Origin: Tenebrio molitor
Taxonomy: Eukaryota > Arthropoda > Insecta > Coleoptera > Tenebrionidae
Assembly (NCBI RefSeq): GCF_963966145.1
Contig: NC_091047.1
Span: forward strand, 11,346,001 to 11,410,000
Direction of reading: 5' to 3'
Length of the DNA stretch: 64,000 nucleotides
Positions within the stretch are counted from its first letter, which is position 1, and every line of letters begins with the position of its first letter. The translations under genes and the position numbers were made by a program. Positions 12,872 through 23,867 of the stretch are shown here, piece by piece. Under the pieces are notes generated by a model. The model was not told the DNA's origin and searched no databases. It saw nothing but the letters and a program-made list of their open reading frames with translations.

Positions 12872-14560
12872 GACAACACCGAACTTCAATTTTGGCATCA
12901 GCGCTCGAAAAAGATGTAAAATAACTTGATTTGGGTCAGTAATCATTAAACAGTTATAATTATCAATTTGACAAAGCAAACAAGATTATGCGATTGACAA
13001 TGAGAAAAGTTTCTTTTTTATTTTCTTTTTTTTGTATCAATTCATCATCAAAATTACAAAACACGGATATTAGGACATTGAACAACTTCATGACAACGAG
13101 AACTCATAATGGAAAGTGGAAACGTAATGGAGTAATATGAGCGTGATGATAACGCTGCTGAAATCTGATTATACACGAATTTACCTTAACGTATACTTAT
13201 TAGGTAGGTTAGATTCGGAGATACGCAATCATCTAACATCTAAGAATTATAATTCATTAAACCACGTGAATTTCGAATTTCAGACCTGACTCGAATTAGT
13301 TTTAAAACACCCTGGTAACTCCACAATGAAATATTTTAAAAAGATTAATGCGGGCCGTGAACAACAGAGTTAATCTGAGATTAGCTCGTTCCTGATAAAC
13401 CTGTTTTACAATGAGACGCCGACACAGTTTCGAATTTAAACGATAATCAAAGATTAAGCTTGAAGGAGTCGAACCAATTATAAAACGCGTTAAATATCCC
13501 CGGATGCGGCAGTAAATTCGGACCTAACTCTTCAGATATGGTTGAATTAATGAGAATTAGGAATCGGAGGCGGAGTGGTCTTGAGCTAATCGCCTCCGTC
13601 GGTAAATCTGTTTCGATCGCAAAAATCGAGAAATAATCGCGGTGCCGTTACATATTCATGAACGATAAAATTTAATATGGGTAATTTTTAGGTATAAAAT
13701 GTTTTATAGTGCACAGCATCCGCGGCAGGATCGATGAGTAGTAAATTTTCCGGTGTATGTGCTTAGTGCCGACCGTGGAGCTGTGTATTTAAGATAAGTT
13801 GTAATTTATATCAGCACAGATCACTCTTGCTGTCACATAAACCACCAAACCTAACGTGAAACAGTCCTTAGGAGGTGGTTCGGTCCAGCCGCAGCAACTC
13901 CCGATCAACTCACATAAATTGCGGAGTGTTTTTCGACGATAAATTTAATTTGTGCGTTTTTCCATCGGAATTAAACAAGAAATATGTGGCGGGAAATGGC
14001 GGAATTAATGAACCAAATTCGGAATTCACAAACCATAGATATCGCATTTTAAGGGCCGTCATCTGGCCACATCGACAAAAAAGTACTCATCAACCAACCT
14101 GCACCGAATAAAAAATGTGGCTGCCGGAATAAATGAAATACGACCGGAAACGGGAATTCGCGTTCATCACGTACAAGCCAAGCTGGAATTATGGGGAAAG
14201 TGCATTTTTTCATTTTTGATTTGCTAACGAAATCATCTCGTTATCTACGCTATTTCAGGAACTGAACATACCTCAATTAAAAATAATTTATTTACAGAGC
14301 GAATGATATTTTCATTTTTACTGTAAAAACTTTATCCGCAAGAAATTGCCATTGAGATAAGATAATTAAAATAAATAAAACCCCTATTAGTTTAATTTTG
14401 CGTTCTGACAATATTTCGATCTCGAAATCTTTTGTTCTCCATTTTAATTTAAAATTTGTTTAAGACTTGTTTACGATCATAGATTTACATAAGTAAGTTT
14501 AATGAAAACTAGCGAACATCTTTTATGTTGTACTAAAAAGAAACATTCATGTAATACATA
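12872..14560. other. Stretch without supported gene
   Basis: Slightly less A+T-rich than its surroundings at 13300-14150, possibly conserved non-coding DNA. An 8-bp inverted repeat, CGGAGGCG with CGCCTCCG, lies at about 13566-13598. The 78-codon frame at 13875-14111 (+) has no recognised family. Confidence 0.35.
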
Positions 14561-14720
14561 CAGGCTATTCCACGAGTGATAATGAGCCCGACGGAATTGA
14601 AAATGCAACCCACAATACATTTGCGAAGTTAACCTGGATACGGACGCGGACAATTTCCAGGTTTACTTTGCAAATGTATCGTGGGTTGCATTTTCAATTC
14701 CGTCGGGCTCATTAAAAGCC
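14561..14720. mobile_element. MITE family A (GAGCCCGACGG), copy 2
   Basis: Terminal inverted repeats run inward from AATGAGCCCGACGGAATTGA and its inverse TCAATTCCGTCGGGCTCATT, through ATGCAACCCACAATACATTTG, over more than 40 bp per arm. The centre is about 45 bp. The left outer end reads TA-CAGGCTATTCCACGAGTGAT. The right outer end is shortened to AAAAGCC. It is closest to 60532-60706. Confidence 0.85.
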
Positions 14721-15807
14721 AAAATAAAGAATGATGCTGCTACTTCATCTTCATCTAAACTAAAGAACTCATTCTCTATTCGCGAACTTTTACACAAATA
14801 AAAATGTAGCTATTACTATACTATGCTATGCAAACTTCACACGTGTGCGATAATAAGGCCTGTATCCCTCTCCTTGAGTAAATAACAATTAACTCTGCTT
14901 TAATGAATAAATTTTCTTGCAGGAACTGATAATTAAAAATAGAAAACTTGCCTCACTTGCATAAATATTGATAATTTATTTACTGTACACATATCTACCC
15001 GCATCGGTATAAAACCTGTATCCATCGATTGATGCATCAATTCTTCTTGTACAATTCGTGGCACATTTTTACCGTGGATTTGATCTGTGGAGGTTTTATA
15101 TATCGCTTGTCGAAGGCTCCCTTTTTTCATAAAAATATGAATAATGTAATGTATTGATTTTGTGATTAGCTCTTCGGTAGCAAGTGTCATCCGTCGCCGC
15201 TACTTGACTAAACCAATCACGCATCTTCAATTTTTATCAGGCAGCGACATGAGTGTCGGTTGGCGAACGTGCATTTTAAAAATTCCAAATGAGTTCACCT
15301 GAACTTAATAGGACTTCCGTGACAGCCCTCGGTACAGGGAAAATTGTGACCGGCATAGAACAGAAGGACCGACTCATTTAAAATGACCGAATGGTGAAAG
15401 CGTATTGATACGTTTCCGTCTCTGGAAAACACTCGATGGGTTTCCACTTGATATTATACCCTTGTAATATGCTTAGATGGAACTGGAGTATTACAACTTC
15501 CATACAGTCACGTCTGTGAACTCTGACTACGTCTAAATGGCTCACCTTCATGAATTCACTCAACTGGAAATTTTTCTCAGCAAGTGAACAGCGTTGCTGG
15601 TATGAGGTGAGGGAAATATTGGAACTGTGCTTGTTCTGTCTCGTTTCTCATTTTAACGTTGCATAGTTTCTACTAGGTATCAAACAACTACAAATGATAA
15701 TTACCTTCTTGGAAGAAGAACATGTTAATACAGCCGCTACGATAAATTACCATTTTTGTTTCAGTATAATTTTCCAACAGATTAGTAAAAAAAGTGTTTC
15801 TCGCTCG
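14721..15807. other. A+T-rich stretch, nothing recognised
   Basis: The minus-strand frames at 14933-15190 and 15378-15563 have no family motif. No repeat partner was found elsewhere in the window. Confidence 0.35.
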
Positions 15808-15956
15808 CTCGGCTAAACTCGGCTCCCCCCAACTAACTCGAATGAGCCTTTCACCTCGGAGCGTATGACTTGACGCGGGACGCGTGACGGCGTGACGGTG
15901 AAATTAATTCACTGCCCGGAGATAATGTTGCCTAAAGAAGTTTTTCTTTCAAAAAT
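15808..15956 (+). repeat. Dispersed repeat B, copy 2
   Basis: Same sequence as 9334-9476, with a short GACGCGGGACGCGTGACGGC expansion in the GACGCG block. The right side fades out at TTTCAAAAAT in both copies. Confidence 0.65.
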
Positions 15957-15997
15957 TCCCTAGAGCAGCAACATGCGAAAATGAGGTAGCAAACAGA

Positions 15998-16175
15998 GAC
16001 TTTCATTACGCATTGTACACACTATTTTTTTGCACATCGATGTGAGTTACCTATGAAAAATTACAAAAAAAAAATAGATATGCTTTGACAATCATCTCCC
16101 AAGAAGATAAAATGATGCAAAGAAGTACTACATACTTTCACTACGATTTTTTGTGTAAAAAAGTGCCACTTTCAT
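15998..16175 (+). repeat. Dispersed repeat C, copy 1, with a short open frame
   Basis: Shares with 61028-61205 the blocks GACTTTCATTACG, TTGTACAC, ATATTTTTTTGC-like, ATATGCTTTG and AAGTACTAcaTACTTtCAcTACGATTT (lower case marks bases that differ). A 64-codon frame (16085-16279) starts inside it. The 61-kb copy carries stops in that reading, so this is probably a decayed transposon piece. The family is not recognised. Confidence 0.45.
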
Positions 16176-16279
16176 TACGATATGCAAAAAATGAAAAAAA
16201 AAGGTTTCTAAAAAAATACGGATGTGATCCTAAAGAAATTGAAAATGTGTTTACAGCATGTAATTGCAAATTTATATAA

Positions 16280-19200
16280 CACTGTAAAATATAGTTTTCA
16301 CAAATTGTTGCTACTTATAAGCTAAATTAGAATTTGCATATTTTAAAATATATGATATTTTTCATTAATATTAATGCATTTTATTAATTGCCGTTCATTT
16401 GTAATTTAAAGCCATTGTATGTTATTATTATGAATTTATATAAAGTGATGTTTTATTCTATTTTAACTTTCAACAAAACCATATGAACGATACAGCTTTT
16501 ATGTAAAATTTATTCGTTTTAAAATCTGGCAATTACATAATTGTCAGTACAACAAATTTTACATTTTCTCAATGTTCAATAAGAAAATAAAAAATCAATT
16601 AATTTATCATACATATCTGGCAAGATATAGGAAAATATATTGATCAGCAAGAAGTCAGTTTTCTTCGGAACCAAAGAAAAAGAAATGAGAAAGGGAAAGG
16701 TTTCGGAACGAGGTTAATTGATTGGTGGAGATGGCTCTGTGCTTTTTATCAGATTAAAATTAAAATGATAATCTCTTTGTATGCTGTCCCTTAAAATTGG
16801 GACAAGGGAGCGGAAGAATGGAGAATAATAACAAAAATAACAAAGTCTTTAAAGATGCCACCACTAACGAAATAATTTGGTGTTTTCTACTTTGTATGGT
16901 TGTTATGTACCAAAATATCACGTTTTAATCAATACACTCGTAATATAATTGTAGTAGAAAATAATTAATTTTAAACTTGAACCTCATTTTCGCAGTAATT
17001 ACTTATCTAAACTTATTTGAAACAATTATCTTCTTGGTCTCGAAAACAAACAAACAATTACGAAAGTATAATTTCATTTCAAGTTGTTTGCGAAAACAAA
17101 AAATATGTTTCAAGAAAGCGACAAGGCAAATCAGGTTAAATGATAATACCTAACCTCGACAAGCAATCACAGAGACGGTTGCATATATTAAATTCCGAAA
17201 CTGAGCACAATAGTTAATATTTCTGGGCAATAAAACCTAATACAAACCCAACTAATTCCCCCGATAAATTATGAGAAATATTCCTGCAAATATTCGGTAG
17301 CAAATACTAATATAACATTGGCGAAATGCCAACAGTACAATAAAATATGTATCGTATACACCTACAACATAGGCTGCAATCGTCATGAAGGGGGAAAATA
17401 TTCCAACGACATCCACAGTTTTGGAGTAAAGAAACTCCGATCGTAAACACCTCGAGCTGAAGATATTAAAATAATTTAGGAAGATCGCCCGAAGGAACTA
17501 CTGGTGTCATTAAATCAGAACCCCTAAAATAATAATTGTTATGCAGACAACGATACTGCTCTTAGCTAAGGCCGTTTGATTCGGGCTGTGATATTTAAGA
17601 TTCCGGGTCCCTCCTCGTCTCCAACTCCTGTCAACAAAATTATGTTTTGAATGAATAACGAATAAAAACACAAACCCGCAGAACTTGTGTTCTTTTCACA
17701 TGTACCTCGCATAAAATAATTCAGACCTTCTCTCATAAATGCAATCTCCGAATATTTGTCGTTCCTTCACAACCACCGTAATTGTAATTTATATCCTCGT
17801 ATAGGAAGGCGTAAGATTTATGCTGATGCCGGTTCGTATCCTGGCTCACTTTTACTTTATATTGTGGCTAATATTTGCATCAGGTGTGGTTTTATTACAA
17901 TGCGGCCCTCTTTCAATAAGTTTTTTTATACCGCAATATTTTTATATTTAGGTGCACCTAGACTCCGACACCGGTATTGAATCATTCCGGTGGATATTTT
18001 ATGCATGACTCTGAAAACAACATTTTTTCAATCGATAACAATACACAATCATCTTAATAAGTAATGGTCTCGACTGGGGTCAAGCTACCCTCTCGCAATC
18101 ACTAAATGAGTAAATCGTAATCTGTCTAACGGCTCCTTTCTCCTACGCTAATTGTCACTATTATGGTGGAATTTGATGCTTCATTAACACCCATCCAAAT
18201 CAAAATAAATAACCAAAGTGTCTCGGTAATAATGAATGTGATAAATAAAAGCCTCCTTAAAAGGCACAAGTCTTTAATCTTTCATATCGATTTAAACGCC
18301 ACACTCCTACTACAGGATAATTACAAGACATAAGCTAAAGATTCTATATTTAGTATCGTAAATACACATTAGAGTAGCCACATTTGTGGCTGAAAAAATT
18401 TCCACATAATGTATATTTAGGAAAACAAGGTTTTCATTTTAGAATACTAAATTAGCATTACACAAGTCTGGAACACGTTTGTACTGTATTCTATAATTTT
18501 ATTAATTTGTTTACAAAAATGAAATGTATATTTGCATTTGTAAATGAATTGTACAAAAAAACTTCCAATTCGTTTTGTTATTAAAAACCGTCGTGTAAAT
18601 AATTATATAATTTGATTCTTTGTTTGTCAGGCTCAAAGCTATTGGGCTGTTGATGCACTCTAAAAGCTTTGTATCTCTCATATTTGCATAAAAGTAGCTG
18701 AAATGTTTAATAAATCTCATATTCCATCACAAAATCCGAATTAATAGGATGTCATGAATAAAACGAAGTGGGTGCATTTCAGTTTCATTTTTTGTCCATT
18801 TGGTTCTTGTTTGCATGTTGAAAATGCTACATTTTGCAGTTTTCAAATATCATGCAGAGGGCAGCTCTGAATAACAATTTTCGAAATGCCGATTAAAGCT
18901 ATATTTTTGAATCACTGTTCTCCATTGATAAAAAATGCATCAGCAGTTATTCATTTTGCTGCGAAAACAGTAGTTGTTTCACAGAAGTGCACTGAGCATC
19001 ATGGAAATGATATCTATGACTAATCTCACTTGAAATAAGAAATAAGAACGTCAATGTTAAAAAAAGCTTGAAGGTTGAAGGCTGGACTCATTGAGTGATG
19101 TGAGCCATGTCATTTTTAATTTAACGAAAGAGAACGAAAAAAGACACAAAATCGAGGTTTGGGTCTACCAAATTAATTTCATCAAGAATGAAGAGAACAC

Positions 19201-20716
19201 GCTAACTCAAGCCGCAGGCGAAACTTCTGAAGAAATGTAGGAGCGTGAGGAACTTGTGGAAAGTGAGGGCGAAGCCCCGATCAAAGGATTCCGAATAGTG
19301 GAAAGACACTATTACGATTACATGGATGCTTTTGTATACAAATTGCTTTACTAATTTTTTCCACCTTAAAAATCCTGTCTTTTCAAAAATATTAATTGTA
19401 ATATTTTCATTTAAATTTATCCTCAAAGTGGGCGTTGAAGAGTCAATTGTGAACGCACCACGTATTACAGATTACGGATCGACTGTTTAAATGTAACCCC
19501 ACTTTTTCCTTTGTTTTTGTTTTTACACGGCAGATTGACTAGTGGTGCGTTCACAATCGACTCTTCAACGCCAACTTAAGGGATACATTTAAATATAATG
19601 TTGTTATTATTGTCAATGTTTAAATATTTCTTCCACCATAAGATGAAACTAAAAATGGTATCAGATTTATTAAGAAGGAAATGAGGAAATAATCCATCGT
19701 GTTGAAACATTACTTAAGATTAACACCAAATAGTAAACTAATCTACACTATGATTACTGCAACAGGTGTTCAATAACTTTAAACTAATAATATTCGTCTT
19801 TGGAGTGTAAATGCCGCTAAATTACAGTTAATCATAATTAATTAATTAAATTGTAGAGAAAGAAGTCCTAACCATCATAATTCTGAATATTTGTGGTTTT
19901 GCCCTCTAGAAATGTTATAAGTTATATCTTTACTTCTATAACCTTGAAAAACAATAAGAGCTGCTTAAAGCACATACATATTTACATGGTTTAAATATCT
20001 CTTGACAATGTTCTTTTGCTAAATGTTTTATTATTTAAAAGAAAGGAAACTCAGAAAATGTGAATATTTCAAAACGAATACATTCATTTTTCTTCCTGCA
20101 ACCGTGCCATTAAAACATTATTTTCAAAGGAATGAAACTGTAGTTATTTTAGCAAACGCAGCTATCAGTGCTGATGTTCATGTACGCAACATATCTATGT
20201 ATACATAAATATCACGAAACTAAATTACTCTGCTAGCAGGGAAATATTTTATTTCCCTTCAGTCTCAAACATACCCTCCGGGACGGTTTGAAAATTGGAT
20301 ATTTTAACTTTAATGGAACGTAAAACAAAATACCATATAGGTACGTTGTAAATATAATGTTTAGAATTTCTATAAATATATACATGTCTGCATGCATATA
20401 TTCATCAATTTAATAATAACAAAGCTATTCTGGAAAATTACTTGTTTTGCACTTTGTTGTAACATTTATTGTGTGTAATTCACAGTGACATAAATAATTA
20501 ATTGTATATTAGACAATTTCAACTATCAATACTGAATATCGATAAACGTAGATTTCCATCAAACAAAACTACGACACAAAAGCAATTTTTCACCGTTATG
20601 CATACATGCACATTACGTAAAACAAGAACTTATAAAAACTATCTGTGCATAAAAATAGTAAAACGACGAGCTCTATCTCGGTTGAATAACTAATATACAA
20701 AGGCTACTACAAGCAC
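16280..20716. other. A+T-rich stretch with one MITE (see 19406-19595)
   Basis: Apart from the inverted-repeat element at 19406-19595, nothing is supported. Frames at 17756-17980 (+), 18511-18720 (-), 19202-19426 (-) and 20023-20208 (+) are short and unmatched. Confidence 0.35.
19406..19595. mobile_element. MITE family D (CGGGTGTTCATTT), copy 1
   Basis: Left arm TCATTTAAATTTATCC then GGCGTTGAAGAGTC and TTGTGAACGCACCAC. The right arm is its inverse, GTGGTGCGTTCACAATCGAC to ACATTTAAAT. The outer CGGGTGT end is lost on both sides. The centre contains the TTTGTTTTTGTTTTTAC block also found in the other copies. It has no coding capacity. Confidence 0.8.
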
Positions 20717-20765
20717 CAGTATAGATTCGAAGCTGTGGAGTACTGTTTAGAATCTATACTGCTGC
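20713..20765. ncRNA. Short perfect hairpin, microRNA-precursor-like (speculative)
   Basis: CAGTATAGATTC (20717-20728) pairs perfectly with GAATCTATACTG (20750-20761) around a 21-base loop. One mismatch and three further pairs extend the stem outward to 16 pairs. It stands alone and has no second copy in the window, unlike the MITE hairpins. The stem is shorter than a typical precursor and I recognise no known mature microRNA, so it may be a chance inverted repeat. Confidence 0.2.
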
Positions 20766-20937
20766 CAGCAAATATGGGCAAATAGAAAAATTGTTAAATA
20801 AAGAATGTCTTCGAAAATCGACTTTCAATTACTAAGACTTTAACAGTCACTGTAATTAATGATTCTCTAAAATTTCAGCAAATGCAACACAATCGACAGA
20901 TTTATTATTTAGATCCATGTCTCTTACTTAAATTATA

Positions 20938-21150
20938 CTTTTTTAGGTACCCTTAACGCAAACGGTAATTTTACGTACTCACAAGCGGACGAAAAGTAAC
21001 ACTTTTTCGGACGCTGCCCGTTGCGCCATCTGTTGGTCTGTTTAGTAAGTTAGCAACGTAACCGACAAAACCGATAATTGTCCTGTCACCATAAATTTTA
21101 TAAATAAGTACAAAATTGTATTGAAAATAGTAAATTTCTAGTTTTGTTGG
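20938..21150 (+). repeat. Dispersed repeat E, internally deleted copy
   Basis: Matches 56763-57226 from ACTTTTTTAGG through GGTAATTTTACGTACTC, GCGCCATCTGTTGGTCTG and CCGACAAAACCGA, then jumps to TAATTGTCCTGTCACC and ends at GTTTTGTTGG. About 265 bp present at 56.9-57.15 kb are missing here. It is probably a non-autonomous DNA transposon of unknown family. Confidence 0.7.
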
Positions 21151-21231
21151 CAAGCTGATAACAAACACTAAAAAAAATACAACTTTGAACTCATTATCTC
21201 AGAAAAATCATCAAGGAATTTGTTAACATTT

Positions 21232-21860
21232 GGGAATAGATGGAAGTCCGATGGAGTTAAATCAGACAAATAAATAATGTAAATGTGACAGAAAATCGAA
21301 CCAATTCAACATTTTCCATGGGAACGTCGATTGTACGAGCATCTGCATCATTTAGATGCGAAATGAAGCTTTGCTTGTTAAATGTACTCTTTGTTCATGA
21401 ATTTTTCTTCACAACTGATCGAAAAAGTCAGCAGAGTATTCTTTCAATATATTACTTTCAAGCGATAGCTTTACTCCTTATAGAATAATATCCCTTTTAA
21501 ATTCCAGATCATTGATGTTCTCTAACCTATCCTGAAGGCCAAAACTCCTTTACCATCTATGGTGGCAGAAAATCAGCATGCCTGTATAATTTTCTGTTGT
21601 TTTGCTTTTAGAACGTAAACGTTGTTCTAAATATGGTTCAAACGTTCCATGCATTTTTTATTCATTATCAACAAATGCGACACCTATTTTCCACCAAGCT
21701 TCTTCATGGCTAATTCTTCAATTGGGATATGAAATGTTGGTTCACGTGAGATTTCTCCAGATACAGCAACTACAGAAAACTTAAATGATCTAATGATGCT
21801 CCCAACAACTTCGTGCACTTTGTGGATGGTTTCCGATGTGAAAAGAACCAATGCGCCACT
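21232..21860 (-). pseudogene. mariner-family transposase fossil
   Basis: Read on the minus strand, fragments follow the order of a mariner transposase. There is an ETIHKVHEVV segment like the region before the second helix-turn-helix, then IEELAMKKLGGK (like the family's EELGMKKL motif), then a FFDQL..KIHEQR-like segment, and finally SDLTPSDFHLFP (the family's SPDLAPSDFHLFP signature) at 21232-21275. Stops and frame changes break it throughout and the catalytic aspartates cannot be confirmed. It once encoded a cut-and-paste DDD transposase acting on TA targets. No terminal inverted repeats were located. Confidence 0.7.
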
Positions 21861-22759
21861 GTTGTCAAAAACAATACACCTTCACTCAACACATTTTTTC
21901 TTAGTATAAATTTCCTTTGATATGAAATTTTTTAGCAACAAATTTTACTACTGACATGACCGACATTTTAGTTGTTACTTATTTATTAAAATAAACAAAC
22001 AAGAAAGGATGTTGCTTCTGATCCTGTAGATTCAAAAAGGTCCCATTATAGAGAGAATTCGGAATTTGGTGAATCTGTTCCGTTGTGTTGCGGAAGTGGT
22101 GACATTGTAGTGACCCAGTTTAAAATTTAAATTTAAGTTTCCGGTACCGCCACAACAGCGCGCCAAATGTGAAGGTACTAGCGGCTAGACTGGGAACTAC
22201 TAGCGGAAATATAGCGGGGAGGAAACGGGCTCGCGCGGGTGGTTGAAGGGGGTAGTTCACTTTTGTTTGGTTTTTCGAAACGAACAGACCTTGCGAAGAG
22301 CGATCCAATATTCCAAAAATCTGTAAGTTACATCTGAACCGATTACACTACCGTTCCGAGTAGCTATTTTGTGTCCCGTGAAGAATTCGACGTTTTTTAT
22401 TCACCTGGGTAATTTATCCCACTTTCGTTGCCTGTTTTTTTTTTGTGTTTTGTTTTTTTGTTTCGGGACCAGGACCACGTGGTAAGGGTATGTTGTAGAT
22501 TTCATTTTGTTACATGCTGTTTCTTTAAGAAGCGCCCATTTGTTAATTTTAAGCGTTATCCCTAAGTTTTCTCCCGGGAGGATCATTTTTTTTGTAATCT
22601 TGTAATTTCGGAAATTCGGAGCCGTCGTCCGTACCGCGAGCGTCCATTTTGTTTCTTTCACTAACATTTTATTTTAACGGCACTCGACCCGCCATCTTTT
22701 TGTTTAACATTACCAGCGATTATTGTATTCGTGGTTTATGTTGTTTACTGATATTTGAG

Positions 22760-22975
22760 CCATTTAATGTGGTTCTATTTTATCGTTATTTAACTTCACG
22801 TTTTGTTCTCTTTTATTTCCTCATTGTTTAATGTTGTGGTTTGTTGTTTTTGCTTATGTTATCCTTGTTTAATGTTGCGTTTTGTTTTGTTTATTTGATC
22901 ATTGTTTAATGTTGCGCTTTTTTTGTGTTGAATTTTCGCATCGTTTAATGTTACGCGTTGTTCGATTGAATTAAA
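22760..22975 (+). repeat. Degenerate tandem repeats, unit about 38-40 bp
   Basis: The word GTTTAATGTTGCGTTTTGTT or a variant recurs four to five times at roughly 38-bp spacing (near 22765, 22827, 22868, 22905 and 22943). Units differ by substitutions and small indels. They sit inside the probable LTR. Confidence 0.6.
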
Positions 22976-23129
22976 CTCGGGTTTTCTTTATGTTGTTGTT
23001 AAGCACCGCTAGGTTTCGGAAGAGTTAAAGTAAAATGTTGTAAGTGCGCCACAATGGTAGTTAGGTTTCAATCAGGAAGTCGTGGGGTTGTCTAGTAAAT
23101 TCCTGGGGAGGCCACGGTTAAGTTACGAC

Positions 23130-23290
23130 CGTTAGCGGAGGCGGACCTAAGTCCTGCTCGATGCGGCTCTGGGATGCTGACGTGAAACCTCCGTCGCGGT
23201 TCTAGAGATCTTAGGTTTTTGTCGGTAAACGGTTGGTTGGGGAAGGTGGAGCAAGCTCTGCTCGAAGCGGCTTGGGAAGCTCATCGTACA
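23130..23290 (+). repeat. Degenerate direct duplication, period about 104 bp
   Basis: AAGTCCTGCTCGATGCGGCT (from 23149) and AAGCTCTGCTCGAAGCGGCT (from 23253) are related, along with the GGAGGCGGAC / GGAAGGTGGAG stretches before them. They lie inside the probable LTR and have no coding meaning. Confidence 0.45.
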
Positions 23291-23867
23291 ACCCCGAGGC
23301 GCTTTGTCACTATGTCTTGGTCGGTGAAATAGCCCGACGTTCATTACTAACCTGAGTATCTAGAAACGTCGCTGGTCTCAAGATGATTCAGATTATTCTT
23401 CTGAGTCCCCTCGCGACCGAAAGTTTGTTACCTCCAGCTCTAAGTTCCCGTTGGCGTACCTTGACCGCGTAGTTCCGAGTTAAACATTGTTTTGTCATTA
23501 ATCGAATTGTAAAATATGAGTAATACCTGGGATACGGTTTTTGAAGAGGGTTTTTCATCCGTCCCTGTCTGTAATAACTGCCTTATAATTTGTTTACTTG
23601 TTTGCAAGCTTTAAACTGTCATTTTGTCTGTCATGTGCCCGTTTTTCTGTTATTTTAAATATTGTTGCATTCATCTTGTCGTTTATCTTTGTGATGTACT
23701 CAACTAGTTAATTTCTTGTACTTCGTTAACCTTAATTTCTGTCTTTTGTATTCGTTTCAATTTCTTTTTCATCAAAGTTATTACAGGCATTTTTAATAAA
23801 AGGTATTTTGCGTCCCCCACATGTGTGTTTTTATTTGCGGCACTCTTCCAACTGGAACCCTCACCGT

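Larger units (their letters stand above)
22084..23863 (+). mobile_element. Probable solo LTR, about 1.78 kb
   Basis: A block richer in G+C than both flanks begins TGTGTTGCGGAAG and can be closed at GAACCCTCA. With those ends, CCGT flanks both sides (22080-22083 and 23864-23867), which fits a 4-bp target duplication. An AATAAA lies at 23795-23800, close to the proposed 3' end, as expected for an R/U5 boundary. No gag or pol reading frame is present. The length suits a long-LTR Ty3/gypsy element, but the family is a guess and the boundaries are inferred from one short match. Internal short repeats are described separately. Confidence 0.4.

Noticed and set aside
13566..13598. CGGAGGCG/CGCCTCCG hairpin as a terminator or regulatory site
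   Set aside because: Eight pairs only, no T-run or repeat partner; bacterial-type terminators do not apply to this genome.
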